DNA of 22,171 nucleotides from Schizophyllum amplum (GCA_007026445.1 VDMD01000254.1:1-22171); one strand, 5' to 3'. Positions 10,405-21,108 are shown, numbered from the stretch's first letter. The notes: generated from the sequence alone by a model not told the origin. Numbers and translations: made by a program.

Positions 10405-12361
10405 ATGAACATCCTCTTTGACTCTTTTAAAGGTAAGCCCAGCCCCTCCCTTACCGCGTCGTTGCCCATCGACGCGCGACCTCCGATCGTGAACGCGCCC
10501 GCGCATCTCGCCACTGCCACCTCCGCCGTAGCGAGACTTGGAGAGACGCGCGGGCACGTTCAACATTGGAGATCGCGCGTCGATGGACTATGACTGCGGG
10601 TGCTCGACAACTTCCTAAGCCAGACGACATACTAACATCCGCACAGACTTGTTTCCCTTTCGCACAACGCGCACAGGCGCCAAGTTCAGCGCCTATTACG
10701 GCGTGCACAACCCCGACTTCGACCTCGACAAGCTATACGCGAAGGCCCTGGCTTCTCGTGAACAGGACGAGGAGGAGATCGAGCCCGCGGACGCAGACGA
10801 CGCGTTCGATCAAGCATTGCAAGACGCGGCATCCGCCACCTCGTCACCCCTATCATCCCTACCATCCTCACGTGCCCCTTCCCCCGCACCACCCGCTGAA
10901 CCTCCCACTGCGCCTACACCTTCGTGCGCATCCAAACGCAAACGCTCACCGACCAACGCCAAAACACCGAAGGTCAAAACACCCAAGACCAGAAAGAAAA
11001 CACAGCCGCTATACCCGCCCCCACTGCCCCACCCGCCGCCTCACGACTTCGGCGCCTACCAGCCCACCGTCGGCGGCGCCGCGCAGGCCAAGAAACGCCG
11101 CTCGCGTACAAATCGCGCCAAGAAGGCGAAGCGAGCGGACGAGTGGGCCGCGCCGCAGACTATGCGCACCGTCGACGCTCGCCACCTGCAGCAAGCGAAG
11201 GAGGAGGAGGTCGACGTGGACCTACTGGAGGACATGCCTGTGACGAGCACGGCTTTCACGGCGAAGCGCGGGGACGGCGAGACGAAGACGTACACGCGCA
11301 ACCAGCTCATCGGGAAATACGGCATGAAGTACTGCGATTGGGACGGTGTGTGAGTAGGGCCCGCGCTAGCTGAGGGAAATCTAACTAACAACGCCGACAG
11401 AACTCCGACGGGCATCGTCTCCCCCGACGGGCGCACTTTCGCCGTGCTTGCGGGCAAGCCGCAGGACCCTGATTGGGATCACGTTGCGGAGGACCTCGCA
11501 GAGAACATTGCCGTCGCAGCCGAGCACATCACGTTCCCCGCCGCCGCCACCGACCATCGCCGCGGGAAGTTTGGCGCCCAGGCGCAGGGGGTCTCTCACG
11601 GCGGCGGACAGACGGTAAGTCTCCCTATTGCTGCGCCGCCCTAGACTAACAACGATATCAGGAGCCCGCCAACCTCAAGCATACGAAGGGCTTGGACGCC
11701 GTGCTCACGTACCTTGTTGCGCTGCCGGCGATGATCCGCGTAGCACATTTCGCTTCAGGTAACCACCGCCCCCCGTCCGCGTCGACGATAGCTGACCAAA
11801 TATTACGCAGCCACATTCGCCTGCTGGGCGCCCAGGCTGTTCGCATACTACGCCCAATGTATGCTCCAACTCTTTACCTTCGAGCCCACCCTCCAGCGCA
11901 ACTTCCCTCGCAGCATCTGGGCGTGCCTGACCATCAATTTTGGCCCCCGGACGGTGACTTACCGACACCGCGACTTCGGTAACTTGCCCTTCGGCTGGTG
12001 CGCAATCACGGCGCTGGGCAAGTTCAACCCCGATCGGGGCGGCGAGCTCGTCCTCTGGGAGTGCGGGCTCATCGTCCGCTTCCCTCCGGGCTCGACCGTC
12101 CTTATCCCCTCGGCAATCATTCATCATTCGAACACCAACATAGCGCACAACGAGACGCGCTACTCCGTCACCCAGTACACCTCAGGCGCCCTCTTCCGTT
12201 GGGTGGAGCACGGGTGCATGCTCGACGAGAAGTACTACGCGTCCCTGTCTGAGACGGAGACGCGCGCCGCAGAAAAGGCAAATCAGGAGCGATGGGCCAA
12301 GGGGGTAGACATGTGGTCAACGATGGAGGAGCTGAAGGCGCGTGCGAGTGAGGTGCTGTAG
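10405..12361 (+). CDS. TET/JBP-family 2-oxoglutarate/Fe(II) dioxygenase
   Basis: Exons: 10405-10432, 10647-11349, 11401-11614, 11662-11758, 11811-12361. They sum to 1593 nt, or 530 aa, in matched phase. TET/JBP enzymes oxidise methylated pyrimidines in DNA (5-methylcytosine or thymine derivatives) using 2-oxoglutarate and Fe(II). The iron ligands are H400 and D402 (TYRHRDFG), with the distal His at H452 or H453 (IIHHSN). R464 (TRYS) is placed to bind 2-oxoglutarate. The N-terminal third is low-complexity, with an acidic patch (EQDEEE) and a basic KRKR segment that is probably nuclear-targeting. The first intron (10433-10646, 214 nt) is long for this window, but ends with a good ACTAAC branch site and CACAG; the 28-nt first exon is the least certain part. 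All catalytic residues are present, so activity is expected. The substrate cannot be told from sequence. Confidence 0.88.
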
Positions 12362-13683
12362 CTTATTACTTTACGCGCTGTACTTTTGTTGTACATACCT
12401 CGTCTATTGACCAATGCGAGATAAATTATACATCCCATATATTGAGCAACCTATGTATTCGCGAGGCCTGGTCTGAATCCACGAAGGGCTCATAAACGTT
12501 CGGAACATACCACTCATGGGCTACGTTACCTAGAGAGCATGAGTGTAAGGCGTCGTTCAGTCCGAACTATGTTTTTACAGCCCATACGCAAAGGAAACAG
12601 ATGTACATGGACGCTTGGCAAGATACATGAGGTGGAAGAGTCGCTGAAGACGGGAGAAAGCCACAAGATTGGCAGACGCTTGGAGTTGTTCTTCAGCTAC
12701 TCATCGGACCTACACGCAGCATATCAGAACCATCGAATGCTGATCTGCCTTGTGGAATAACTTGGTTGTGACCATTGACGTGCGTTATATCCATCTACAT
12801 ATTTACGCGTGCACGATTGGTGAACAGACCACAGAATTCCACAAACTCGTCCGAAGTCCGTTGTGAATGCGAATAGCAAAGAGCGACTTGCTCACAATTA
12901 GAGAAGGCGCCATATGAGATCCAGTTATGCTCGTCTAGTGTTCAAATTTTCAAGATCTCGTGAGCCGGGCTGTACCTTGACAATGCATGTATCACTAAAG
13001 CTCACACAGGCCTTTGTGGTATTGCCAGCGCCGCCTAAAGTCGCGGCGCCACTCACCGGACTTCGGGCCGGACTTCCTGGAGGGAGCCGCACGCTGACCG
13101 TTGCTTCTCTTTTCAACCTCGATGTGCGCTCGGCAACATCCCAGATGGCGTAAGCGCACGCAGAAAACTCTGTCAGCCCATACATTGTAAGACTTCTGGT
13201 ATAGCTTGAGCGCCAGACCTCACGCAATGCACTCAGCTATACGAGACGTTTTCGATGGCTGGCACGAGCACGGCAACAACATATGCTGCACCTGCGTGTT
13301 CTCCGACGTGGAAGCTCACTCAGACGGAACCGTAGCTCCAAGCCATACGTGCATGGGATGCTACGCCTCTTCGCTCAAGATCGGCGTATTCAAGAACGGC
13401 CCATTCCCCCTTGCCCTCGCCCACCACCACACGTTTCTCACGATTCAGGGCTTGCTCTAGATATGTGCCTTCACAATCATAACGTGAGGATGATGCGAAT
13501 TCTGCAGAGCACTGTACGTCGCCGCAAGGCCAAGGTTGTAGGGGCATAGAGCGTCGGGTGGGCTATGAGCAGCTATGATTCTGTTTCGATTCTTACGCAT
13601 GACTTGTTCACTTTTGCTGCTGGACCTGGAATAGTGAGGCTTTCGCGGTCAGTCTCAACGTCTTCAGCGTGAATGCTCGTCCA
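12362..13683. other. 1.3-kb non-coding stretch inside the element
   Basis: After the TET/JBP stop the sequence becomes locally AT-richer (12362-12500), as expected for a 3' end. Several short open frames occur on both strands (for example 12539-12760 plus, 12925-13227 minus, 13206-13460 plus). None shows a recognised motif or splice-linked continuation. It may hold the promoter of the next gene or the remains of a lost one. Confidence 0.45.
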
Positions 13684-13788
13684 ATGTTTGCCATTGTTGT
13701 GATCGAAGCCACGGTAGTCCCACGCCTCCGCTGGCCCTTCGTTTCGCCCATCATCGACACCTTTGCTAGGATTCGTCTCGCTCTTCTC

Positions 13789-15149
13789 ATGGAACGACGT
13801 GAAGCCGGCGACGGCATACCGTTCTGCACGCCGGAATGGTATCCTAGCAATCAGACGGGGACGAAAGCAGATGGGAGTCTCATCATCGTCCTCGATGGCC
13901 CCAGGGCTGGTCTGCATGTCTCATTGTGCGTGGTATTTTCCTCAGGAGGCCTCTTTTGCTCATTTTGGCTTCAGTACGACGTTCACGAAGACAAAAAACT
14001 TAACGTATTACAAGATTGCGCCTTACAAGGCCCTCACGGCTTGGGCTGAGAATTGCCGGAACCACCACACCGACTGCCGCATCTCTTTAAGGGTCGCTCA
14101 GAACCCATTCAGCGATGCTGTATATCACCAGTGGGAGGCCGAGCTCAAAGCCGAAGAGGAGAGGCTTCTTCGGCGCTTCGCGCGCACCCCCGCGGCGGAG
14201 GCAGATGTTTGCCATGCACGCAACCCGCCACCAACGCAGCAGGACATCGTCCCTCAGCTCTGTGACTCGCAACAGCCGAGTGCCAGTCCCAAGAAGCGTA
14301 CCACAACCCACGATCGTGGCTACGTTGCGCAGCCCTCGATGCACTGCACAACGGCCCCTCCCACGCATACACAGCCAACCAGGGAGGTGATCCAGGACCT
14401 TTCTCGTCAATTCGGACGCGCGTACCGCCCTTCGTCACGCTCTATCGATATTCTGAGCAGCGATGAAGAAGCCGACAGCTCGAGCGCGTCGTACAGTGGC
14501 CGCCGCGCACCTTCCGCCCCCGCTCCAGGTGTCTCCATCACGATTACCGCGAGCTGCCCGCGTGCAGAGCCCTCGCCGCAGCCCATCCACAGGAGCATCT
14601 CGAAGGGCGCCGCCCGCCGGTTCCCTTCCCCGAGCACACCCTTGCCGAGCGCGTCGTCATCAAGAGCTCCTTCCTCCATCACCCATCCTGTGCGCAGTCC
14701 TGCGCGAGCACGGTCCACCTCCCCTCGCAAGGCTCAAGGTAGCGGTTCCTACCTAGACGGAATGTACTTCCTCATCCTCGCGCATGGATCTCCCAGCGTG
14801 ATCACCCTCGACGAGTGCGTGCAAGACCTTTAGTCATAATTTATGTCGTTGACGACTTCACAGGGACTCGGCGCGTTCCGAGATGGACCGTTTTCTGCGC
14901 CTGAATGCTAGCCCTGAGCTCAGCATCGCTCGTGGCTGGACGCAGGCGTTGGACGTTGCCATTGGCGTCGGTGACTCGAACGAGCGGCCGTACTACGTTC
15001 TCACAACCGATGGAGCAAGCTCTCGCATCGTAGGGGACGCGGATCAGGCAAAGGTCGAGCTACATCGCGAGGACGCTGCGGGCCATCGTGTGCATGTTCA
15101 TGTCGCTATGTGCTGGTCCGATGCCATGGAGCTACTGCGTGATGTTTAG
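13789..15149 (+). CDS. Element-borne protein with a repeated ~50-residue domain, unknown function
   Basis: Exons: 13789-13925, 13975-14814, 14864-15149, 1263 nt or 420 aa, phases matched with GTGCGT donors at both introns. An in-frame ATG at 13684 would add 35 residues; which start is used is unclear. I do not recognise the family with confidence. The N-terminal part (LIIVLDGPRAG to AWAENC) and two C-terminal parts (YFLILAHG to QALDVA; YYVLTTDG to DAMELL) look like copies of one fold: a beta hairpin with a central Gly, then a helix ending in W..A(L/M). The layout loosely recalls the RNase H1 N-terminal/viroplasmin-like domain, which is inference only. Between them lies a Ser/Pro/Arg-rich linker of about 200 residues with an acidic IDILSSDEEADSS patch. 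It sits inside the transposon between the dioxygenase and HMG-like genes, so a role in element DNA or chromatin binding is possible. Confidence 0.6.
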
Positions 15150-15417
15150 GTGCGCTCGTCAAATGTATGCATACCCTCGCTGTATCCTTTGTATGTTGAG
15201 AGAATTTGCATTGCATATATTGTCTGCTCTGCCGTGAATTTGGGAACATGTCTGAGCAAAATGGATTATTGGGACAACGGCTGGAGGTCTGCATGTAAGC
15301 CTAGGGCTTGAGAGTATGACGTATGCTTGACAACGCTTAGACCAACGCGTTTTCTCCCTTCGCCACTTCTCTGCCTATCTCGCGCTCACTCGCTGCTATC
15401 CTTTGCTCACCGACTCA

Positions 15418-18400
15418 ATGGCGCGGACTCCCGGTGCATCCAGTCAGGCCTCGAAGAAGAAGAAGAAGCCGTCGGACGGCGCGAAGAAGCGTGGGCGCAA
15501 GTCGAAGTGGTCGCCCGACCGCGTCGCAATGCTCGAGAAGTGGTTTCCGTCCTATGTTGAGATTGGAGGCGACCGCAAGAAGAGCGTCGCGTTCTGGAAG
15601 GACTTCTTGGCCGAATGGTTCTCCTCCTTCCCGTATCACGACAAGGACTCCGCCGACATCCCCGAAGGTCTGGACGACAAGGCCAAAGAGGAGGCGGAGG
15701 AGAATGCACGTGCAGAGGCTCAGAAAGGTGCTCGGGGGGTACGTCGCACACGATCTTGGCGGGATGTTGAGCTGACATTCATATAGCAACTGGCCAACTA
15801 CTTCAATCACAGGCACACGCAAGAAACGACCACAAGCGCCCGTCCATTCCAAGACTTCTTCGACAACTTCCTTCGTCGTGTTTCTGTCAAGCCCAAGCGC
15901 GAACTGCCATGGCAAGTCTACATGTCGATGACTGAACATAGCGAGACCATCAAGGCGGAGGGCGCGCGCCTCTGGGAGGCAGCTGGTAAACCCGCCAAGC
16001 AGCAGCTCAAGTACAACGCGCGCGCCGCATTGAATATGTACGGTGCCGAGAGCGCCGACGTGCGCGAGGAGATTGAACAGCGCTGCCAGGAGACCTACGA
16101 CCAGCGCGTTGAGGAGTGGGAGAAGGGCTTCGACCGCGCAGATCTCTCGGACGAAGCGAAACAAGAGTGCGTGTTTGTGTTTGGTTCCCCGTACGGTCTT
16201 GCTGACTAGAATCAGATACCGCACAAACCTTGTATCGGTCGTTGAGCCCATGCTGTCTGACCTACTCGCCATGGCCGGATTGACGGCAGGCGTCTTGCTG
16301 GCCGCTCGGCCGCCAACCGAAGATGACGACGACTACGACACAATCATGTATTCCCTTTCTATATCGGTTAACAACTCTGTCATACTCACACTTTTCTCCA
16401 GCATCCCCGTGGGTCAGACGATTCCGAGTGAGGGGTCGCTGAACTTTGAGGAGTGGAAGCCCAAAATCTTCGAGGAAGTCGTTGTGCGTCACTTCCTGCA
16501 GTTTGTAAGCAAGACCACCGGTATGTACTTCTCTGCCTCCCTCTGCTTGACGACGACCTGACAAATGTGATAGAGTACGCCGCCCACATGGATGCCGAGA
16601 ACGATGGGAAGGGTGGCGTATCTGCCGCTCCCCTGAGAAACCCCAACAAGGACGACGAGGTCACTACGTTGAGCAACTCATGCGCCGCTTCTCGCGCTAC
16701 CTCGAAGGGGGTTGATGAACTTCTCGGTGATCTTGTCGACGATGAGGCCGCAGCGACCGCGAAAACGTCTAGCAATCCCAAGAAAGCCCCGCGTGGCGCC
16801 TCGAAGAAGACCCGAACGGCCAAGCACCAGTCCAAGCAGCGCCGGCGCCCGATTAACCTAGACGACCGGGAACTGACCGGCAGCGAGACGGAGAGCAGCA
16901 GTGACGAAGGTGGTTTGAACTTCGAGGCGCGTGACGAGAGCGACGACGAGAGCAGCGGCGAAGATACCACCTTCAGCAACGGAAAGAAGAGCTCTGGGAA
17001 CGTCCAGAAGAATGCCGCGCCGGAGGAGAACCACGGACCAGAGGAGAACGACGAGCCAGTCAGGAGGTTCAACTACACTAAGGACTGGCGCGGTCGCGTC
17101 TTCGGTGCTGCCCTCCGCGACCGGATCAACAGGATGCCGGGAGAGGAGCGAGCTGCATTTGTTGGCCGCCTCACGAATGAGAGTCACGTGGAGCTCGCTC
17201 GCCAAGACGCCATCGCGAAGAGCAAGGCCGAGCTCGAGAAGAACGGGAGCGTTGATACCTTGGAGGACATACTGGAGATCGCAAGGGCCGCTATGGCGGA
17301 GGGAAAGGCTGCTAGCGCCAGGCGGCGTGCGAACGAGGCTGAGCGGAAGGCGCACGAAGCAGCGGCGCACGCGGAGGAGAACAGAAAGAGGGCGCTTGCC
17401 AAGGACGTTGCAGCGAGCATCGCCAAGCGCCGCTCCAAGCGCTTGCAAGCGCACGACGAGCAGTCCGAGAGTGGCGCCGGCGACGCTGATGGTGACGGAA
17501 ACGGCGACAAAGGGGCGATGGGCGACGACCAGGATGGCGACGAGGGCGAGGGCAGGATCGAGGAGGACGTCGAGGGCGGGATCGAGGAGGACGTCGAGGG
17601 CGGCCGCAGGAACGCCGCCGTCGACGCTCATATCAGCAATAGCAACGAGGGCGATCCTGTCGACAGAGGCGAGACCGTGCGCACTGCGAATCACAGTACC
17701 GGCGACGGCGCCATCAGCCCGAACATCGCGCCAGTGGGCACCGTCAAGGACAGCGACACGAATCTCACCAACAGCGTCCAGTCTTCGACGCTCGCTGAAC
17801 ATACACGGTCCGATACGCGTGAAGCGCCAACGGCAAGTCAGCAACCGAGCACGGAGGATGTGGAGATGGGGGGGAACGACGTACATGATGGAGCGCACAC
17901 GCCCGACTTCAGCCTCACCCCCGAGCCCGAGCGCGACCCTCTGCTCGAAAACGCTAGGGCCCCGTCGGTCGACGACCGTCGCATGGGCGACGTGCGTACG
18001 AGTTCAGCGCCTGAGGACAGCTGCGACGGTGTGAGTGGAGGGCGTCGAGGGGCGAAACGGAAAAGCACGACTCACGACGCGGCGCAACGCAGCGCGGACG
18101 CAGTGCCCACACCCGAGTGGGTCGCTATAGCTCACGAGAACTTTGGCGAGCTCGTAAATGCATCCGTGGACGGCGCCGCGCACGCCGTATGGCGCCGCGC
18201 ACTAGACGAATGGCTCACCTTTGAGCAAAGTCAGGGATTTGAAGGCGTGAGTGTATATACCATTTAGTGGCGAGTCTTAGCTGACGTCTCCCATAGAATA
18301 AGAATCTACCTACGGGTAGGGCTCGCCCGGCCGAGATAGGCCTTTGGATCAAGTCCTACAGAGTGGCGAGCTACACACCCAAGCTGCCTGAAGATGCGGG

Positions 18401-18783
18401 CGATCGTGCGGCGTATGTGGACGAGTACAAGTCCGCTATGCGCCTCTGGTGGTCGAAAATCAACCCGAAATGGCGAGCACGCCGGGACGAGTTGCTTGTT
18501 GACCGAAAGAACAACGGCTCCTGGGTGGAGATGCACTTCAGCGGCGTCAATGGCCTGCAGAGCTTACTGAAGGGGCTACACTGGTGGTTTACCTTCGAGC
18601 GGCACGCAGAGGGTTCATTGGCCTGGCTTGAAGTAGCGCGCGACGTCGAATGGGCGCTTCACATGATGAACGACGAGATCAGGCAAGTCAGTAATTAAAA
18701 ACTCTCTATATTGCCTATACTAATACACGAGTAGGTCATCCTCAACCGAGGAACCATCCGCGAAGCGCGTCAAGAAGACGTAG
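15418..18783 (+). CDS. Element-borne DNA-binding-type protein with divergent HMG-like segment
   Basis: Exons: 15418-15738, 15787-16166, 16216-16347, 16402-16520, 16574-18246, 18297-18682, 18735-18783, 3060 nt or 1019 aa. The N-terminus has a five-Lys run and RGRKSKW, a likely nuclear or DNA-contact patch. Residues about 142-221 (KPKRELPWQVYMSM to EEWEKG) resemble a divergent HMG box; such genes are reported in KDZ elements. A short hydrophobic block with LTAGVLLAA follows. Then comes a linker of about 550 residues rich in Glu, Asp, Lys and Ala, with coiled-coil-like stretches and a 24-bp tandem duplication. From residue 876 a Trp-rich region begins (LPTGRARPAEIGLWIKSYR, WWSKINPKWR) that I think recurs in agaricomycete proteins. 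The last intron (18683-18734) reads as GC-AG and adds a basic tail, SSSTEEPSAKRVKKT. Without that splice the protein stops at 18698 (1008 aa). Function is inferred to be DNA or chromatin binding. Confidence 0.72.
17557..17604 (+). repeat. 24-bp perfect tandem duplication in the HMG-like gene
   Basis: Two copies of a 24-bp unit (17557-17580 and 17581-17604, differing only at the last base) each encode IEEDVEGG. It keeps the frame and lies in the acidic linker. Confidence 0.85.
18683..18734 (+). other. Probable GC-AG intron
   Basis: The donor AG|GCAAGT is the usual context for GC-AG introns. The acceptor is GAGTAG, with a possible ACTAAT branch site near 18718. The length (52 nt) and phase fit the other introns of this gene, and splicing opens a short basic C-terminal exon. 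Confidence 0.6.
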
Positions 18784-19096
18784 AGCACATCAACATATAC
18801 GCCCCCACTCACTCCCACCATTCTTCTTGATCCCTCACCCCTGCTCCATCTTTTGTTCTCGCTCCAGTCCCCGAAATGCGTCGACGGCTTGCTTACACGG
18901 ATGTGGGTGCACGTATTCCCCATCGGCACGTGCGCGGAAGGCGGCCATGCGGATTATATCGATTCTTGGCACTGTTTTTGTGGCACAGATTCCTTCTTCA
19001 TACATCTACTCCTTCACTTCACCTATCCCAATATCATGCATGCCCTGCCTTTCACAATACGATCCAGCTTTTCGAGGAACTGAATGTTGAACTTTC
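18784..19096. other. Spacer between the HMG-like gene and the right inverted repeat
   Basis: Pyrimidine-rich sequence of 313 bp. Open frames run through it on both strands but lack motifs and continue into the inverted repeat. It probably holds the 3' end of the preceding gene and subterminal element sequence. Confidence 0.45.
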
Positions 19097-19350
19097 TCGG
19101 GTATTGCCGAGACGCGCAAGCCAGCGAGGCGAGCGCCCGGGCGCGCGCAAACGCGGGGAATGCCGCGAATCGACCGCGAACCGGCCCCTAACCGCCCCGC
19201 GGGCAGCCCGGACGCTCGCCCGAGGCACCAGGCCAGCCCGGCAGCCCGTAAACGGCAATGAACCATCGGTATGTTTGCTGGGCTAGCACCCGCCGACATT
19301 ACAATAGCAAATTGGGCAATAGTCCATGTACATTATAATTTGGTGCACAC
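19097..19350 (-). repeat. Right terminal inverted repeat
   Basis: Reverse-complement partner of 6103-6356 with a single difference (19103). It contains an ATG at 19271 that is open and in frame with the downstream host-gene fragment. Confidence 0.95.
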
Positions 19351-19356
19351 CAAAAG

Positions 19357-20988
19357 GTGCGTCCTGGGCAAGAAGCTCGGCGCGTTCGGCGGGCGGAGCC
19401 GAGCGGCGTCGGACCTCATATACGAGGCGCTCTCAGCCTGGTTCGGTCTCTCGCCGCGGGAGTGCACGGCCCATCGGCGAACCCGATACGTGTTCTGCAA
19501 AGCCCTGCTCCGTGTTTACGGCACGTCCCTTATCCTGCTGGTGCCACTTGTCGCCCGCGTGTTTGATCGCCCGTTCGGGCAGGTCGTCCAGACTCCCGCA
19601 CGGCGCAGCAAAATAGTGCTTGCTCTCCATCGCAAGCAGATGTACGATGACCTCTGCGCCCTCGCTTCCCTGGACGACCCCTTGTACCATCAAGCGCTGA
19701 ACGACGCGGAGAGGCTCACCTCGCTCTTCAACGAGTTTCTCGCCCTGCGCGCGCCGGCGGCCGCCGCCGTGCCAATGACCGTTCCTGTTGGGCTCGTGTG
19801 CAGTGAGTGTTTTCGCCGTTGGTCAACCCACACGTGTTCTTACCCTCGCATCCGTCCGCAGACCGAGAGTTCTCCCTCGACAACGTTGGCACCGCGTCCG
19901 AGCACCTCGTTCGCTTTCTACGCCATGCCGCTCAGCTTCTCGAGCCTTCGTGCGAGCCTTCGAGCAGTCCCACGCTCGCGCACATCAGCAGCCAGCGTGA
20001 CGGTCGCTTTCCGATCAAGGAGCTCGCGCCGTATCGCCAGCACGCGACGCGCCCCGGACATTCCCTCACGCTCGAGCTGGTCCAGACGCGGTCGGGGGCC
20101 TACTCGGTGCTCATCTCTCGCCTTCTCCTCTTCAACTCCCCCCACGCGCTCGAGCACTCTGTCGTTTTCGCCGACGACGACGAGGCTCAGCTGTTCCGCG
20201 CGCGCTTCCCAGCCGTGCCCGATGAGCGGTTTGTCAACCCGTCCGCGTACGGTCCCACCAACCACCGCTCCTGGTCCCATTCCACCAACTGCTGGGATCA
20301 CGCTCAGGTGTTGGCCGACTACATCCGCGATGGCAATCCGTCCGCGCCGGATGGGCCCCACTACACCTTTATCGAACTCGTCAACAAGCTCAAGGGCTTC
20401 AACATCCCCACTCTTGGGGTGCTCATCGCGTTCCTCATCGCCGCCGACCTCTCCATCTGCGGCGCCGCTCCCATGCCGACCTTTGAGGAGATTGCGGCCC
20501 TCCTCGACTCGGGTGCCGCGCACGCGCTCGGCAGGCTTGGTCTCCCGCATCAGGCCGTCCCGGAACGTGCGGCGAGCTACGAGGCGCTGTACGAAGCCGT
20601 TTCCATCTCCCTCACTCCGGAGGAGAAGGTGCGCTGGCGCTGGGACCCACTCACGTTTGAGCACGCGCTCTGCAAGTACAGCAAGTGCGTTCACCTGTTT
20701 GTTACCTCGTACGACTGGTGCCAGTGCTCGCTCTGCGCGTTGCCAAAGTGCAACTGCCGTATCTGCCACAAGCGCCGTGCTGGTGGCCGGGCGGACGACG
20801 AGGCGAGCAGCAGCAACGATACGCCATCGGGAGCGCAGTCTGGTGCAAGCGTCGCGAGCAAGCCCACCGCGAAGGTCTCCACCAAGAGGAAGAAGGCGGC
20901 CGCGGCAGCCGCCGCCGCCGCGTCATCATCAAAGGCAAGCGGGGCGCCTGCGCCAGCACGCAAGGGCAAGGGAAAGGGCAAGAAGTAG
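19357..20988 (+). pseudogene. 3' part of the interrupted chromodomain/2OG-dioxygenase-like gene
   Basis: Exons 19357-19802 and 19862-20988, intron 19803-19861 (GTGAGT to CCGCAG). The first base completes the split Leu codon left by exon 14 before the element, so the two parts belong to one gene. Together the parts make 4681 nt of coding sequence, one more than a multiple of three, which agrees with the single frameshift in exon 5. An intact version would be about 1559 aa. This part has helical, Leu-rich regions, then a compact Cys cluster (CQCSLCALPKCNCRIC) that probably binds zinc. The tail is Lys/Ala-rich (a run of nine Ala, then KGKGKGKK), likely nuclear. Cut off from its promoter, it could only be expressed from the element; an in-frame ATG in the repeat (19271) would allow this. 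Confidence 0.65.
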
Positions 20989-21108
20989 TCACAGTTGTAT
21001 CTATGTAACAAATTAATCCTCATCATCGTCTCCAAACTCTCTCGCCGCACGTGTCACACCAGTCACCCCCGCTCTTGCCATCTGCACTCGTGAGCTTGTT
21101 AGTTGGAC
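20989..21108. other. Short intergenic gap
   Basis: 120 bp between the host-gene stop and the next start. It begins AT-rich (3' end of the host gene) and is then pyrimidine-rich, so it probably also holds the promoter of the next gene. Confidence 0.4.

Larger units (their letters stand above)
6103..19350. mobile_element. KDZ-class DNA transposon carrying TET/JBP and two further genes
   Basis: About 13,248 bp bounded by near-identical ~254-bp inverted repeats. Contents in order: KDZ transposase (minus), divergent promoter, TET/JBP dioxygenase (plus), a repeat-domain gene of unknown function (plus) and an HMG-like gene (plus). All four reading frames can be spliced without a stop or frameshift, so the element looks autonomous. 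The near-perfect repeats suggest recent insertion. The KDZ and TET/JBP pairing, with added HMG-type genes, is known for basidiomycete elements. The exact ends are ambiguous because the junction sequence is palindromic: the direct repeat visible when the ends are placed at 6111 and 19342 is only GTGCAC. Confidence 0.9.

Noticed and set aside
13573..13917. 114-codon minus-strand frame
   Set aside because: It overlaps the first exon of the plus-strand gene, whose splice phases and repeated domain give a better explanation. I cannot fully exclude it.
16858..17898. 346-codon minus-strand frame
   Set aside because: Shadow of the charged linker of the HMG-like gene; Leu/Val/Arg-rich composition comes from complementing Glu/Asp/Ala codons.
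19918..20769. 283-codon minus-strand frame
   Set aside because: Antisense of the host-gene 3' part, whose spliced frame has the Cys cluster and the matching exon phase.
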